Part shown: positions 15,941 through 25,187 of the stretch, piece by piece | How positions within the stretch are numbered: the stretch's first letter is position 1 | Layout: each line of letters starts with the position of its first letter | Assembly (NCBI GenBank): GCA_030524135.1 | Contig: JAUNHA010000005.1 | Span: 1-64,000 of the forward strand | DNA length: 64,000 nucleotides | Direction of reading: 5' to 3' | From: Eubacteriales bacterium | GTDB lineage: Bacteria > Bacillota > Clostridia > Lachnospirales > Lachnospiraceae | Program-made: the position numbers and the translations under genes | Notes under the pieces: model-generated | The model's input: only the letters and a program-made list of their open reading frames with translations | Databases searched by the model: none | What the model was told of the DNA's origin: nothing

Positions 15941-16909
15941 ATGGTAAAAGTAATCGGTGTGAGATTTCGCCAGGCGGGAAAAGTATATTATTTTGATCCG
16001 GGAAAGCTTGAAATAAAGCGCGGCCAGCATGTGATCGTGGAGACGGCGCGCGGTGTGGAATACGGAGAGGTCATCCTCGGAAATCATGAAGTGGACGAGA
16101 TCCGCGTGATCCAGCCGCTGAAAGAGGTCATGCGCATTGCGGACGAAAAAGATACCGAGCACGAGGCGGAAAACGCGCGCAGGCAGAAAGACGCGTTTCA
16201 GCTCTGCCGGGAAAAGATCCGTAAACACCAGCTTGAGATGAAGCTGATCGATTGTGAATATACGTTTGACAACAGCAAGATTTTGTTTTACTTTACCGCG
16301 GACGGCCGCATCGATTTCCGTGAGCTGGTAAAGGATCTTGCGGGTATATTCCGTACGAGAATAGAGCTCCGGCAGGTAGGTGTCAGGGACGAGACGAAGA
16401 TCCTCGGCGGGCTTGGTATCTGCGGGCGGCCGCTTTGCTGCCACAGCTATCTGAGCGAGTTTATTCCGGTTTCCATCAAGATGGCAAAGGAGCAGAATCT
16501 TTCTCTGAATCCGACGAAGATCTCAGGCGTATGCGGCAGGCTGATGTGCTGCCTGAAAAATGAGGAAGAGGTCTATGAGACGCTGAACCGGAAGCTCCCG
16601 AATGTCGGGGACAGTGTGACGACCCCGGACGGTCTTCATGGAGATGTGCAGTCCGTGAGCATTTTAAAGCAGCTCGTAAAGGTGGTCGTAAGCCTGCCGA
16701 ACGACGAGCGCGAGGTACGGGAATATCCTGCGGAAGAGCTTAAATTCAGGCCGCGGCGGAAGAATGAAAAGGGAAAGCGGGCTGAGCGCGGCGAGAAGCC
16801 GGATAAAAAGACAGACCGCGGCGCAGGCAGGAAAGAAAAAGAGGACCGGGAGCTTGCGGCACTTGAAAAGCTTGACAGAAGTGAAAAAAAATCGAAGCTT
16901 GATGATTAA
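15941..16909 (+). CDS. ricT: RicT/YaaT PSP1-domain protein
   Basis: A 322-aa PSP1 C-terminal-domain protein. In Bacillus, RicT (YaaT) with RicA and RicF forms the Fe-S-containing Y-complex that directs RNase Y in mRNA processing and aids Spo0A phosphorelay. The conserved Cys motifs GICGRPLCC and VCGRLMCC (about residues 164-205) are present. The C-terminal 60 residues are a Lys/Arg/Glu-rich disordered tail not needed in the family. The ATG directly abuts the holB stop. The last 8 bp overlap the proposed trmN6 start. Confidence 0.92.
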   Translation: MVKVIGVRFRQAGKVYYFDPGKLEIKRGQHVIVETARGVEYGEVILGNHEVDEIRVIQPLKEVMRIADEKDTEHEAENARRQKDAFQLCREKIRKHQLEMKLIDCEYTFDNSKILFYFTADGRIDFRELVKDLAGIFRTRIELRQVGVRDETKILGGLGICGRPLCCHSYLSEFIPVSIKMAKEQNLSLNPTKISGVCGRLMCCLKNEEEVYETLNRKLPNVGDSVTTPDGLHGDVQSVSILKQLVKVVVSLPNDEREVREYPAEELKFRPRRKNEKGKRAERGEKPDKKTDRGAGRKEKEDRELAALEKLDRSEKKSKLDD

Positions 16910-17849
16910 TGTGCAGGAAGAAAAACCAGATATGAACGGCGTAAAAAAAACGGAGCAGCCTGCGGGAATCCCCGAAGAAATCCGGCTTTATGAAGGCGAG
17001 CGGATCGATGATCTGCAGCGCAACGGCTGCCGTATCATTCAGAATAAAAACGGCTTCTGCTTTGGAATGGATGCCGTGCTGCTTTCCGGATTTGGATCGC
17101 TCGGTCTTAAGGAAAATGCCGTCGATCTGGGAACAGGTACCGGCATTATCCCGATTCTCCTGCATGCGAAGTACGGCGGCGGTCATATTTACGGCATAGA
17201 GGTGCAGGAACGGGTGGCGGAAATGGCTGCCGCGAGCGTGCTGCTGAATGGATATGAACAGTCGGTCAGCATACTCTGCGGCAATTTGAGAGAGGTACTT
17301 TCTCAGAGGGGAGAGATTGCTATCCCGGAGGCTTTTGCGGCAGCAGACCGGTTTGAAGCGGATGGCTCCTTGCATTTGACACCGGGAACGGGCGAAAATC
17401 CGACGGGAGCGGGAGACGGCGGCACGGGAAACAGGTCTGCGGTTCTCCGTGCGGGAAGCTTTGATGTTGTGACCTCAAACCCGCCCTATATGAAGGGCGC
17501 GCACGGGCTTAAAAACCCGGATGAGGGAAAGGCGATCGCAAGGCACGAGCTGCTCTGTACGCTGGAGGATGTCTGCGGCGCGGCTGCAAAGCTTCTGCGT
17601 TCAGGAGGACGCTTCTACATGGTACACAGACCGCAGCGTCTGATCGAGATCATTGCGGCGCTTCGTGCGGTTCATCTGGAGCCGAAACGCCTGAAGTTTG
17701 TACATCCGTTTACGGACCGGGAGGCCAATATGGTGCTGATCGAGGCGGTGAAGGATGCCGGCAGTGAATGCCGTGTTGAAAAGCCGCTGATCGTCTACCG
17801 CGAGCAGGGACGTTTTACAGATGAAATCTATGATATATATGGCTATTAA
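16902..17849 (+). CDS. trmN6: tRNA1(Val) adenine-N6-methyltransferase (TrmN6/YabB family)
   Basis: A 315-aa SAM-dependent methyltransferase. Motif I is DLGTGTGIIPILL and the catalytic NPPY is in VVTSNPPYMKG. The N-terminal FGMDAVLLSGF is the family's usual lead-in. The start is uncertain: ATG 16902 overlaps ricT, while ATG 16932 has AGGAAG upstream. An approximately 45-residue Gly/Ala/Glu-rich insert lies between motif I and NPPY and is not usual for the family. The neighbour order holB-ricT-yabB matches Bacillus. The next family member, rsmI, occurs further down at 19842. Confidence 0.88.
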   Translation: MINVQEEKPDMNGVKKTEQPAGIPEEIRLYEGERIDDLQRNGCRIIQNKNGFCFGMDAVLLSGFGSLGLKENAVDLGTGTGIIPILLHAKYGGGHIYGIEVQERVAEMAAASVLLNGYEQSVSILCGNLREVLSQRGEIAIPEAFAAADRFEADGSLHLTPGTGENPTGAGDGGTGNRSAVLRAGSFDVVTSNPPYMKGAHGLKNPDEGKAIARHELLCTLEDVCGAAAKLLRSGGRFYMVHRPQRLIEIIAALRAVHLEPKRLKFVHPFTDREANMVLIEAVKDAGSECRVEKPLIVYREQGRFTDEIYDIYGY

Positions 17850-17874
17850 TTGAACAGGGAGAAGGAGGAAGAAC

Positions 17875-18936
17875 ATGGCAGTTACGAAAGAGGTACTTGG
17901 AACGACGCCGTCGGGGGAAACGGTGACGCTTTATAAACTGAGGAACAAAAACGGCCTTACGGCGACGGTTTCCGATTTTGGCGCGGTATGGACAGGACTT
18001 CTGGCACCTGACAGAAACGGGAACTTCGCGGACGTGGTACTCGGATATGACACAGCGGAAGGCATTTTCCGCAACGACGGCGAAATGGGGGCGATCGTCG
18101 GAAGAAATGCAAACCGCATCAAAAATGCGGAATTCACCTTAAACGGAAAGACGTACAGGCTTGCAAAAAATAATGGGGAAAACAATCTGCACAGCGGGCC
18201 TGACAAGCTTTCAAAGCGTCTGTATGCGGCGGAGGCACGTACTGTACAGGGGGCAGATGAGCTGCATCTTACGCTTCACAGCCCGGACGGAGATCAGGGA
18301 TATCCGGGCAGCCTTGAGATCGGGATCATCTATACGCTGACGGATGAAAATGATTTTATGATCGAATATAAACTGACTGCCGGTATGGAAGATACGCTGG
18401 CAAACTTCACCTGCCATCCGTATTTCAATCTGGCGGGGCATGACAGCGGAAATGCGCTCGGACAGATCGTAAGGATAGAGGCGGACCGGTTCTGCGAGGC
18501 GGCGAAGGACGTCTGTCCGACAGGACGGCTGCTGCGGGTAGACAATACACCATTTGATTTCCGCACGCCGAAGGCGCTTTCAAGAGATATTAATGTTGAT
18601 ACGGCGCAGCTTCATTACTGCGGCGGTTATGATCATAACTTCTGTCTGAGAAAGCCGGAGGGTAAGATGGAGCTTGCGGCAAGTGCTTATGATGAAGCGA
18701 GCGGAAGATATATGGAAATTTTCACGAGCCTGCCGGGGCTGCAGCTATATACAGGAAATTTCCTGAATCCGGAGGTCGAAGCCAAAGGCGGAGCGCATTA
18801 TCATCCGCGGGATGGCTATGCGTTTGAAGCGCAGTATTATCCGAACGCGATCAATGAACCGGAATGGGATCAGCCCGTGATCAGGGCAGGCGAGACGAAA
18901 TATATGCTGACGACCTATAAGTTCAGTGTGAAATAA
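17875..18936 (+). CDS. galM: Aldose 1-epimerase (galactose mutarotase)
   Basis: A 353-aa mutarotase interconverting alpha and beta anomers of galactose and glucose. Family landmarks are GRNANRI, NNLHSGPDKL (catalytic His region), HPYFNLAGHDSG (second catalytic His) and GGYDHNF, with a Glu in the FEAQYYPNA segment as expected for the general base. GAAGGAGGAAG precedes ATG at 17875. It sits in a housekeeping run without other galactose genes. Confidence 0.93.
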   Translation: MAVTKEVLGTTPSGETVTLYKLRNKNGLTATVSDFGAVWTGLLAPDRNGNFADVVLGYDTAEGIFRNDGEMGAIVGRNANRIKNAEFTLNGKTYRLAKNNGENNLHSGPDKLSKRLYAAEARTVQGADELHLTLHSPDGDQGYPGSLEIGIIYTLTDENDFMIEYKLTAGMEDTLANFTCHPYFNLAGHDSGNALGQIVRIEADRFCEAAKDVCPTGRLLRVDNTPFDFRTPKALSRDINVDTAQLHYCGGYDHNFCLRKPEGKMELAASAYDEASGRYMEIFTSLPGLQLYTGNFLNPEVEAKGGAHYHPRDGYAFEAQYYPNAINEPEWDQPVIRAGETKYMLTTYKFSVK

Positions 18937-19017
18937 GCGGCGTAAAGGCCGTGCAGCGATGAAATAAGGATAGCAGATGCGCGGTAAGGAAACGGCAGAG
19001 AAAGAGGAGAGCATGAT

Positions 19018-19836
19018 ATGGCGATAAAGTACAGCATTGGATTTATCGGAGCGGGAAATATGGCGTCGGCGATCATCGGCGGAATCGTAAAGAATGGGAT
19101 CGCGGACGGCGGACAGATCTTTGTGTCAAATCCGACCAGGGAAAAGCTTGACAGACTTTCGGGAGAGTATGGGATACAGTGCTGCACCTGCAATATGGAG
19201 ACTGTGCAGAGGTCGGATATCCTGTTTCTCTGTGTAAAACCGCAGATGATGGACGGGGTGCTTTCGGAGATCAGACCTTCGCTCAGAGAAGAGCAGGTGA
19301 TCGTCTCCATTGCGGCGGGAAAGACCCTGTCTTATTTTGAAGAACATCTCGGAAACGGCAGAAAGCTCGTGCGCGTGATGCCAAACACGCCGGCGCTCTG
19401 CGGGGAAGGCATGAGTGCAGTCTGCGGAAATGAAGAGATGCAGAAGGAAGATAACAGAACTCTTTTTGCTGAAGTCATGGCAGTCTGCGAGAGCTTTGGA
19501 GAGGCGGTCGAGGTCCCGGAGCGTCTGGTGGATGTGGCTGGGCAGGTAGCCGGCGCGTCGCCGGCCTGGATCTTTATGGTGATCGAGGCGCTTGCAGACG
19601 GGGCGGTGACCTGCGGAATGCCGCGTACGATGGCGTACCGCTTTGCAGCGCAGGGCGTTGCCGGAGCAGGTAAGCTTGCAGTGAAGACCGGAAAGCATCC
19701 GGGCGAGCTGAAGGACATGGTGACCTCACCGGCCGGAACGACGATCGAAGGCGTGCGCGTGCTCGAGGAGAGCGGCGTCCGGGCGGCATTTATGGATGCC
19801 GTGATCGAGTCTTACGGCAAATCACAGAGAATGTAG
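19018..19836 (+). CDS. proC: Pyrroline-5-carboxylate reductase
   Basis: A 272-aa enzyme for the last step of proline synthesis, reducing P5C with NAD(P)H. The Rossmann motif FIGAGNMASAIIGG is at residue 9. VRVMPNTPALCGEGMSA and the C-terminal signature (GKHPGELKDMVTSPAGTTIEG) are complete. It ends 5 bp before rsmI. Confidence 0.95.
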   Translation: MAIKYSIGFIGAGNMASAIIGGIVKNGIADGGQIFVSNPTREKLDRLSGEYGIQCCTCNMETVQRSDILFLCVKPQMMDGVLSEIRPSLREEQVIVSIAAGKTLSYFEEHLGNGRKLVRVMPNTPALCGEGMSAVCGNEEMQKEDNRTLFAEVMAVCESFGEAVEVPERLVDVAGQVAGASPAWIFMVIEALADGAVTCGMPRTMAYRFAAQGVAGAGKLAVKTGKHPGELKDMVTSPAGTTIEGVRVLEESGVRAAFMDAVIESYGKSQRM

Positions 19837-19841
19837 AGGCT

Positions 19842-20777
19842 ATGAAGGATCGCAGAGACAATTACGAAAATGGAGCAGAACGGAGCGCGGCACAGGCAGC
19901 AGCGCAGAAAGCGGTTAAGGGTGCTGAAAACAGATGCGGAAAGCTCTACATCTGCGCAACGCCGATCGGGAATCTGGAGGATATTACGCCGCGCGTGCTG
20001 CGTGCGCTTTCCGAGGCAGATCTCATTGCCGCGGAGGATACGCGCAACTCCATAAAGCTTTTGAATCATTTTGAGATAAAGACGCCGATGACAAGCTACC
20101 ATGAGTATAACCGCTTTGAGAAGGCGGATGAGCTCGTGGCGAAGATGCTTTCGGGGAAAAATGTGGCGATCATCACGGATGCGGGAACGCCCTGCATTTC
20201 AGATCCGGGAGAAGTACTGGTGCAGAAGTGCGCACAAGCGGGCATAGAGATCACGTCTCTTCCGGGTGCGTCTGCCGTTATTACGGCGCTGACGCTTTCA
20301 GGGCTTTCCACGAGGCGGTTTGTCTTCGAGGGATTTCTGCCGCCGAAAAAAGAAAAAAAAGAGCGGCAGGCCGTCCTCGGCTCTCTCCGGGATGAAACAC
20401 GGACGATCGTGCTCTATGAGGCGCCGCATCATCTCCGGGAAACCCTGTCCGAGCTTTCAGATGTGCTTGGAGGGGAGCGGCGGATCTCACTTTGCCGGGA
20501 GCTTACAAAGCGATATGAGGAAGTGATCCGCACGACGCTTTCCGAGGCAGCGGCAACGGTCCCGAAGGGAGAATATGTCCTTGTCATTGAGGGCAGGAGC
20601 CGGGAAGAGCTTTTACAGCGCCAGAGGGAAAGCTTTGAGACGCTCAGTATCGAGGAGCATGTTCAGCAGTATATGGACGCCGGCATGGACAAAAAGGAAG
20701 CGATGAAGGCGGCGGCAAAGGACCGCGGCGTTTCCAGGCGTGATATCTATCAGGCGCTTTTTAATCAGGAGAGATGA
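19842..20777 (+). CDS. rsmI: 16S rRNA 2'-O-ribose C1402 methyltransferase RsmI
   Basis: A 311-aa tetrapyrrole-methylase-fold enzyme that 2'-O-methylates C1402 of 16S r[25 protein letters not shown] opens the domain at about residue 42, then [22 protein letters not shown] and the C-terminal helix-turn region ([12 protein letters not shown]). The first ~37 residues are an Ala/Arg-rich extension upstream of the usual start. No strong ribosome-binding site or ATG lies closer, so I keep the long form. The stop UGA lies 2 bp before the glycerol kinase ATG. Confidence 0.9.
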   Translation: MKDRRDNYENGAERSAAQAAAQKAVKGAENRCGKLYICATPIGNLEDITPRVLRALSEADLIAAEDTRNSIKLLNHFEIKTPMTSYHEYNRFEKADELVAKMLSGKNVAIITDAGTPCISDPGEVLVQKCAQAGIEITSLPGASAVITALTLSGLSTRRFVFEGFLPPKKEKKERQAVLGSLRDETRTIVLYEAPHHLRETLSELSDVLGGERRISLCRELTKRYEEVIRTTLSEAAATVPKGEYVLVIEGRSREELLQRQRESFETLSIEEHVQQYMDAGMDKKEAMKAAAKDRGVSRRDIYQALFNQER

Positions 20778-20779
20778 AC

Positions 20780-22288
20780 ATGAAGGGGAGTTATATTGCA
20801 GCGCTGGATCAGGGAACGACGAGCTCGCGCTGCATTTTATTTGACAGAAGCGGACGTGCCGTGGCCAAGGCGCAGAAGGAATTTACGCAGATCTATCCGA
20901 AGCCGGGATATGTTGAGCACGACCCCGTGGAGCTGTGGGCATCCCAGTATTCCGTCATGACGGAGGCGATGGCGAAAGCCGGCGCGGCGGCATCAGATAT
21001 CGCGGCGATCGGCATTACCAATCAGAGAGAGACGACGGTCGTATGGGACAGGAAAACGGGCATTCCGGTATATAATGCGATCGTCTGGCAGTGCCGCAGG
21101 ACCGCGGATATGATAGACCGTCTGCGTAAGGATGGTATGGAGGAGCTGATCCGCTCACGGACTGGGCTGATCCCGGATGCGTATTTTTCAGCGACAAAGA
21201 TCAAATGGATCCTCGATCATGTCCCGGGTGCAAGGGAGCGTGCAGAGCGCGGGGAGCTCTGCTTTGGTACAGTGGATTCCTGGCTGATCTGGAATCTGAC
21301 AAAGGGACGCGTGCATGTGACCGACCATACAAATGCTTCGCGCACCATGCTCTATGACATCCACAGACTGTGCTGGGATGAAGAGCTGCTCCGGTATTTT
21401 GATATTCCGGAATCCATGCTGCCGGAGGTAAAGGGCAGCAGCTGCTTATACGGATATGCTTCTTCTGAACTTCTCGGAGAGGAGATTCCGATCACGGGAG
21501 CCGCGGGAGACCAGCAGGCGGCGCTGTTCGGCCAGTGCTGTTTTGAAGCCGGTGAGATAAAAAATACGTATGGAACAGGCTGTTTCCTGCTGATGCATAC
21601 GGGAGAAAAGTGCATTCGTTCGGAGCACGGGCTTCTGACAACGGTTGCGGCATTTACAGGGGAAAGATCGGAATATGCGCTTGAAGGAAGCGTATTTGTC
21701 GCGGGGGCAGCGGTACAGTGGCTCAGAGATGAACTGGGTCTCATCCGGACCGCGGCGGAGACGGAAGACTGCTGCAGGCGCGTGCCGGATACACAGGGGG
21801 TGTACCTCGTGCCGGCATTTACAGGTCTTGGCGCACCCTACTGGAATTCCTATGCGCGCGGCATGCTGACGGGGCTTACGCGCGGCGCGGGGCGCGATCA
21901 CATCGTGCGCGCCACGGTCGAATCCATGGCCTATCAGGTCTGTGATCTGATCCGTGCAATGGAGCAGGACTCGGGTCTCAGCCTGAAAACGCTCCGTGTG
22001 GATGGCGGTGCGAGCGCAAATGAGTTCCTTCTGCAGTTTCAGGCGGACATTCTCTCGGCAAGTGTGCTGCGCCCTCTCTGCATTGAGACGACTGCGCTCG
22101 GCGCGGCTTATCTTGCAGGCCTATCCGCAGGGTACTGGAAAGACCGGGAAGACATTCGCAGAAACTGGGAATTGTCAAAGGAATTTGTACCTGCGGCGGA
22201 GCCTTATTTGCGGGAAGAACTGCTCGGCGGCTGGAAGCGTGCGGTGGATGCCGCGATCAGCTGGGCGAACGCTGAGCAAGGCATATAG
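20780..22288 (+). CDS. glpK: Glycerol kinase
   Basis: A 502-aa FGGY-family kinase that phosphorylates glycerol to sn-glycerol-3-phosphate. [13 protein letters not shown] (phosphate 1), [12 protein letters not shown], the glycerol-contacting region and [13 protein letters not shown] are all present, as is the [15 protein letters not shown] adenosine motif. ATG 20780 is preferred over 20774 because AGGAG (20767-20771) sits 8 bp upstream of it. No glpF or glpD is adjacent. Confidence 0.93.
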   Translation: MKGSYIAALDQGTTSSRCILFDRSGRAVAKAQKEFTQIYPKPGYVEHDPVELWASQYSVMTEAMAKAGAAASDIAAIGITNQRETTVVWDRKTGIPVYNAIVWQCRRTADMIDRLRKDGMEELIRSRTGLIPDAYFSATKIKWILDHVPGARERAERGELCFGTVDSWLIWNLTKGRVHVTDHTNASRTMLYDIHRLCWDEELLRYFDIPESMLPEVKGSSCLYGYASSELLGEEIPITGAAGDQQAALFGQCCFEAGEIKNTYGTGCFLLMHTGEKCIRSEHGLLTTVAAFTGERSEYALEGSVFVAGAAVQWLRDELGLIRTAAETEDCCRRVPDTQGVYLVPAFTGLGAPYWNSYARGMLTGLTRGAGRDHIVRATVESMAYQVCDLIRAMEQDSGLSLKTLRVDGGASANEFLLQFQADILSASVLRPLCIETTALGAAYLAGLSAGYWKDREDIRRNWELSKEFVPAAEPYLREELLGGWKRAVDAAISWANAEQGI

Positions 22289-22317
22289 AATAACAGCAAT
22301 CGATAGGGGACAGGATC

Positions 22318-22908
22318 ATGGAAGAGACGAAGATGGATGAGGTTAAGACGGCGGAGGAACAGCTGCCGGCAGAGGAAAAAATCCCGCAGGAAAAGCCGGA
22401 GCCTTTGTATCGGACGCGGACGGAATACAGCATGGAAGAATATTGCCGTTTTGGGCAGACGATGACTGACCGGATGTCCCGCATTCCGCCATGGCTGCTG
22501 ATAGCGGGGATCTTTGTTTTGCGCGCGGTCGTGGAACTGGTATTTTCGCATGATCTGCCGCAGGCAGTGATCTCGCTGATCGCAGCGGTGGCAGCAGCTT
22601 TCATTTTCCGCAGGCTGATCCGGCACAGCATAGAAAAAGCATACCGCGCGAACGCAGAGCTGCAGGGGCTTACGGCGGAGATATCATTTTATCCGGACCA
22701 TCTGGAAACGAATAACCGGCTGGGATCTACACAGCTTCCATATAATAAGATCTACCGGATTTTTGAGACGAAAACAAATTATTATATTATGATGTCGAAA
22801 AATCAGGGCATCATTGTTGTAAAGGAAAACTGCACGCCTGAACTTTGTGGGTTTATGGGAGAACTTTTGCAGAAAAATGAGAAAAACCGGGTGGGCGGAA
22901 AGAAATAA
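22318..22908 (+). CDS. YcxB-like membrane protein
   Basis: A 196-aa protein with an acidic N-terminal tail (residues 1-35), two adjacent membrane helices (about 60-100) and a C-terminal domain of the YcxB-like type (SFYPDHLETNN, KIYRIFETKTNYYIMMSKNQGIIV). The family has no assigned function. It starts 29 bp after glpK, but a functional link is not evident. Confidence 0.75.
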   Translation: MEETKMDEVKTAEEQLPAEEKIPQEKPEPLYRTRTEYSMEEYCRFGQTMTDRMSRIPPWLLIAGIFVLRAVVELVFSHDLPQAVISLIAAVAAAFIFRRLIRHSIEKAYRANAELQGLTAEISFYPDHLETNNRLGSTQLPYNKIYRIFETKTNYYIMMSKNQGIIVVKENCTPELCGFMGELLQKNEKNRVGGKK

Positions 22909-22955
22909 TAAAGCCTGCAGAAGACAAAAATTACTTGAAAAGGAGCGACACAGAG

Positions 22956-23426
22956 ATGTCTTTGGAAAAGGTAAGAGAGCATTTTAAGCAGTATGGGATG
23001 GAAGGACGCATCATCGAATTTGCGCAGTCGAGCGCGACCGTGCAGGAAGCGGCGAAGGCGGCGGGAACAGAGCCGGGACAGATTGCAAAGACCATGTCAT
23101 TTCATGTGGCTGAGAAGCCAGTCCTGATTCTTATGGCGGGTGATGTGAAGGTGGATAACCACAAATATAAGGAATATTTCCATACGAAGGCAAGGATGCT
23201 TACGCCGGAGGAGCTTCCGGAGGAGATCGGGCACGTCATGGGCGGTGTCTGCCCGTTTGGAATTAAGGATGGGGTGACGGTCTATCTCGACAATTCCCTC
23301 AAGCGGTTTGAAACGGTATTTCCGGCAGCAGGCAGCGGAAATTCTGCGATCGAGCTTACGATAGAGGAACTGGAGCGGACTTCCGGATATACGGAATGGA
23401 TCGACGTGACAAAGCCGATCGAATAA
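22956..23426 (+). CDS. YbaK/EbsC-type aminoacyl-tRNA deacylase-like protein
   Basis: A 156-aa YbaK/ProX-fold protein. Relatives hydrolyse mischarged aminoacyl-tRNAs in trans (YbaK on Cys-tRNA-Pro, ProX on Ala-tRNA-Pro). The conserved Lys-Thr region IAKTMSFHV and GGVCPFGIKDGVTVYLD are visible. The in-frame TTG upstream (22935) overlaps AAAAGGAG, so ATG 22956, 10 bp after AGGAG, is the start. Confidence 0.85.
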   Translation: MSLEKVREHFKQYGMEGRIIEFAQSSATVQEAAKAAGTEPGQIAKTMSFHVAEKPVLILMAGDVKVDNHKYKEYFHTKARMLTPEELPEEIGHVMGGVCPFGIKDGVTVYLDNSLKRFETVFPAAGSGNSAIELTIEELERTSGYTEWIDVTKPIE

Positions 23427-23450
23427 AATAAACGGAAAGTGAAGAATGGA

Positions 23451-24464
23451 ATGAGAAAAAAGATACTGATACTGTGCACCGGCGGCACGATCGCTTCTAA
23501 AAAAACGGAGGACGGGCTTGCGCCGAAGATCCCTGCGGAGGAGATGCTTTCCTATGTGCCGGAGGCGGCTGAGGTCTGTGATATGGATGTGGTGCAGGTC
23601 TGCAACATCGATTCGACCAATATGACGCCTGCTTACTGGCGGCTGCTTGCTGAGACGATCGAGACGCATTATGACAGCTATGACGGATTTGTCGTGCTGC
23701 ACGGAACGGATACCATGGCCTATACTTCGGCGGCGCTTTCCTATATGATCCAGCGTTCGCCAAAGCCGATCGTCATCACGGGCGCGCAGAAGCCGATCGA
23801 CATGGATACGACGGACGCAAAGACCAATCTCCTGGACAGCATCATCTATGCGGCTGACGACCGGTCGCAGGATGTTGTGATCGTATTTGACGGCATGGTG
23901 ATCGCGGGCACGCGTGCGAAAAAGGTCCGGGCGAAAAGCTACAACGCATTCTCAAGCGTGAACTTCCCGGAGCTTGCAGTCATGCTCGACGGAAAGATCG
24001 TTCGCTATATTCCACAGAGACCGTATAAGGAACGGGCGGTTTTCCACAAAGAGCTCAATGAAAATGTGGTTGTTCTGAAGCTCATCCCCGGTACAAGGCC
24101 GCAGCTTCTCGGATACCTGTTTGAGAATTACGACTGTATCATTATTGAGAGCTTCGGCGTCGGAGGGCTTCCGGAAAGCCTTGTGAATGCATTTTATGCG
24201 GAGATGAAGCACTGGCTGTCAAAGGGCAAGCTCGTTGTCATGGCGACGCAGGTCGTAAATGAGGGCAGCAACATGGAGGTCTATGAGGTCGGGCAGAAGG
24301 TGAAGAAGGAATTCAACCTGATCGAAGCCTACGACATGACCTTTGAGGCGACGGTGACAAAGACCATGTTTTTGATGCAGGCATGCGGCGGAAATGCAGA
24401 GCGCTTCCGGGAGGCGTTCTATCAGACGGTGAATTTTGATATCCTGTACACAAGGAAGAGCTAA
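23451..24464 (+). CDS. ansA: Type I (cytoplasmic) L-asparaginase
   Basis: A 337-aa asparaginase converting asparagine to aspartate and ammonia. The first catalytic Thr is in LCTGGTIASKK and the second in VLHGTDTMAYT, with the Asp of the same motif. Length and the late GGNAERFREAFY region fit the AnsA family. ATG 23451 is chosen over GTG 23439, which would overlap GGAAAG. There is no signal peptide. Confidence 0.92.
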   Translation: MRKKILILCTGGTIASKKTEDGLAPKIPAEEMLSYVPEAAEVCDMDVVQVCNIDSTNMTPAYWRLLAETIETHYDSYDGFVVLHGTDTMAYTSAALSYMIQRSPKPIVITGAQKPIDMDTTDAKTNLLDSIIYAADDRSQDVVIVFDGMVIAGTRAKKVRAKSYNAFSSVNFPELAVMLDGKIVRYIPQRPYKERAVFHKELNENVVVLKLIPGTRPQLLGYLFENYDCIIIESFGVGGLPESLVNAFYAEMKHWLSKGKLVVMATQVVNEGSNMEVYEVGQKVKKEFNLIEAYDMTFEATVTKTMFLMQACGGNAERFREAFYQTVNFDILYTRKS

Positions 24465-24538
24465 AAAAGGACTGAGAATACAGGACATAATCAGGGGCGG
24501 ACAGAACAGATCTGTTCACCGGTCGGCAGGGAGAAAAT

Positions 24539-25006
24539 ATGGAACAAACAAACTATACGATTCTGAATAACCGCTTGAAGGCACTCTGCGAGAAGCAGGA
24601 TTATTTTGTGACCAATCTTTCCAACGCGTCAGCGGCACTCTGGCAGGCGATGTCAGAGATCAACTGGGCAGGATTTTATCTGATGAAGGACGGCGTGCTC
24701 GTCCTGGGACCATTTCAGGGAAAACCGGCATGCGTGCGGATCGAGGTCGGAAAGGGTGTCTGCGGGACGGCGGTATATGAGGATAAGGTGCAGCGTGTTG
24801 CGGATGTGCATGAATTTCCGGGCCACATCGCCTGTGACAGCGCGTCCCGTTCGGAGATCGTGATTCCAATTCATCAGGATGGAAAGATAGTCGGTGTGCT
24901 GGATATCGACAGCCCCGTAACAGAGCGTTTCTGTGCAGAGGATGAGGCCGGGCTTCTTGCGTTTGTGCGGGTGCTTGAGGAGACGACGCGCTTTACAGGA
25001 ATTTAA
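24539..25006 (+). CDS. GAF-domain free methionine-(R)-sulfoxide reductase
   Basis: A 155-aa single GAF-domain protein matching fRMsr (MsrC). Its three cysteines (ACVRI, GVCGT, IACDS) keep the 10- and 24-residue spacings of E. coli Cys84, Cys94 and Cys118, and SEIVIPI and GVLDIDSP are conserved. It reduces free Met-R-sulfoxide using a thiol relay. AGGGAG precedes ATG. A strong terminator follows immediately. Confidence 0.88.
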   Translation: MEQTNYTILNNRLKALCEKQDYFVTNLSNASAALWQAMSEINWAGFYLMKDGVLVLGPFQGKPACVRIEVGKGVCGTAVYEDKVQRVADVHEFPGHIACDSASRSEIVIPIHQDGKIVGVLDIDSPVTERFCAEDEAGLLAFVRVLEETTRFTGI

Positions 25007-25028
25007 GAAAAATTGCTTATGATAAAAG

Positions 25029-25081
25029 ATCACTTCGAAATGATTTGTATTTATGCGAAATCATTGTGGGGTGATTTTTTT
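25029..25081 (+). terminator. Strong intrinsic terminator
   Basis: Outer stem ATCAC/GTGAT (25029-25033, 25071-25075) and inner AATGATTT/AAATCATT, followed by T7. It closes the housekeeping transcript ending with fRMsr. Confidence 0.85.
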
Positions 25082-25112
25082 ATAACGCTCCGTTTTATCG
25101 ATAATTTATTTA

Positions 25113-25169
25113 AAAATGGAATATATTCCGTTTTCTCTATATTTTTGAATAAAAATGGAGTATAATACC
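25113..25169 (+). promoter_or_regulatory. Palindromic promoter of the DUF4143 ATPase gene
   Basis: A perfect 12-bp palindrome GGAATATATTCC (25118-25129) is flanked by AAAAt and gTTTT. A related half-copy, AAAAATGGAGTATAATACC (25151-25169), includes a consensus -10 TATAAT at 25161-25166. The expected -35 position is poor (TATATT). The repeated AAAATGGARTATA units bracket the promoter and look like operators. Confidence 0.5.
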
Positions 25170-25187
25170 AAAAAGGAGGGGCTTGTT

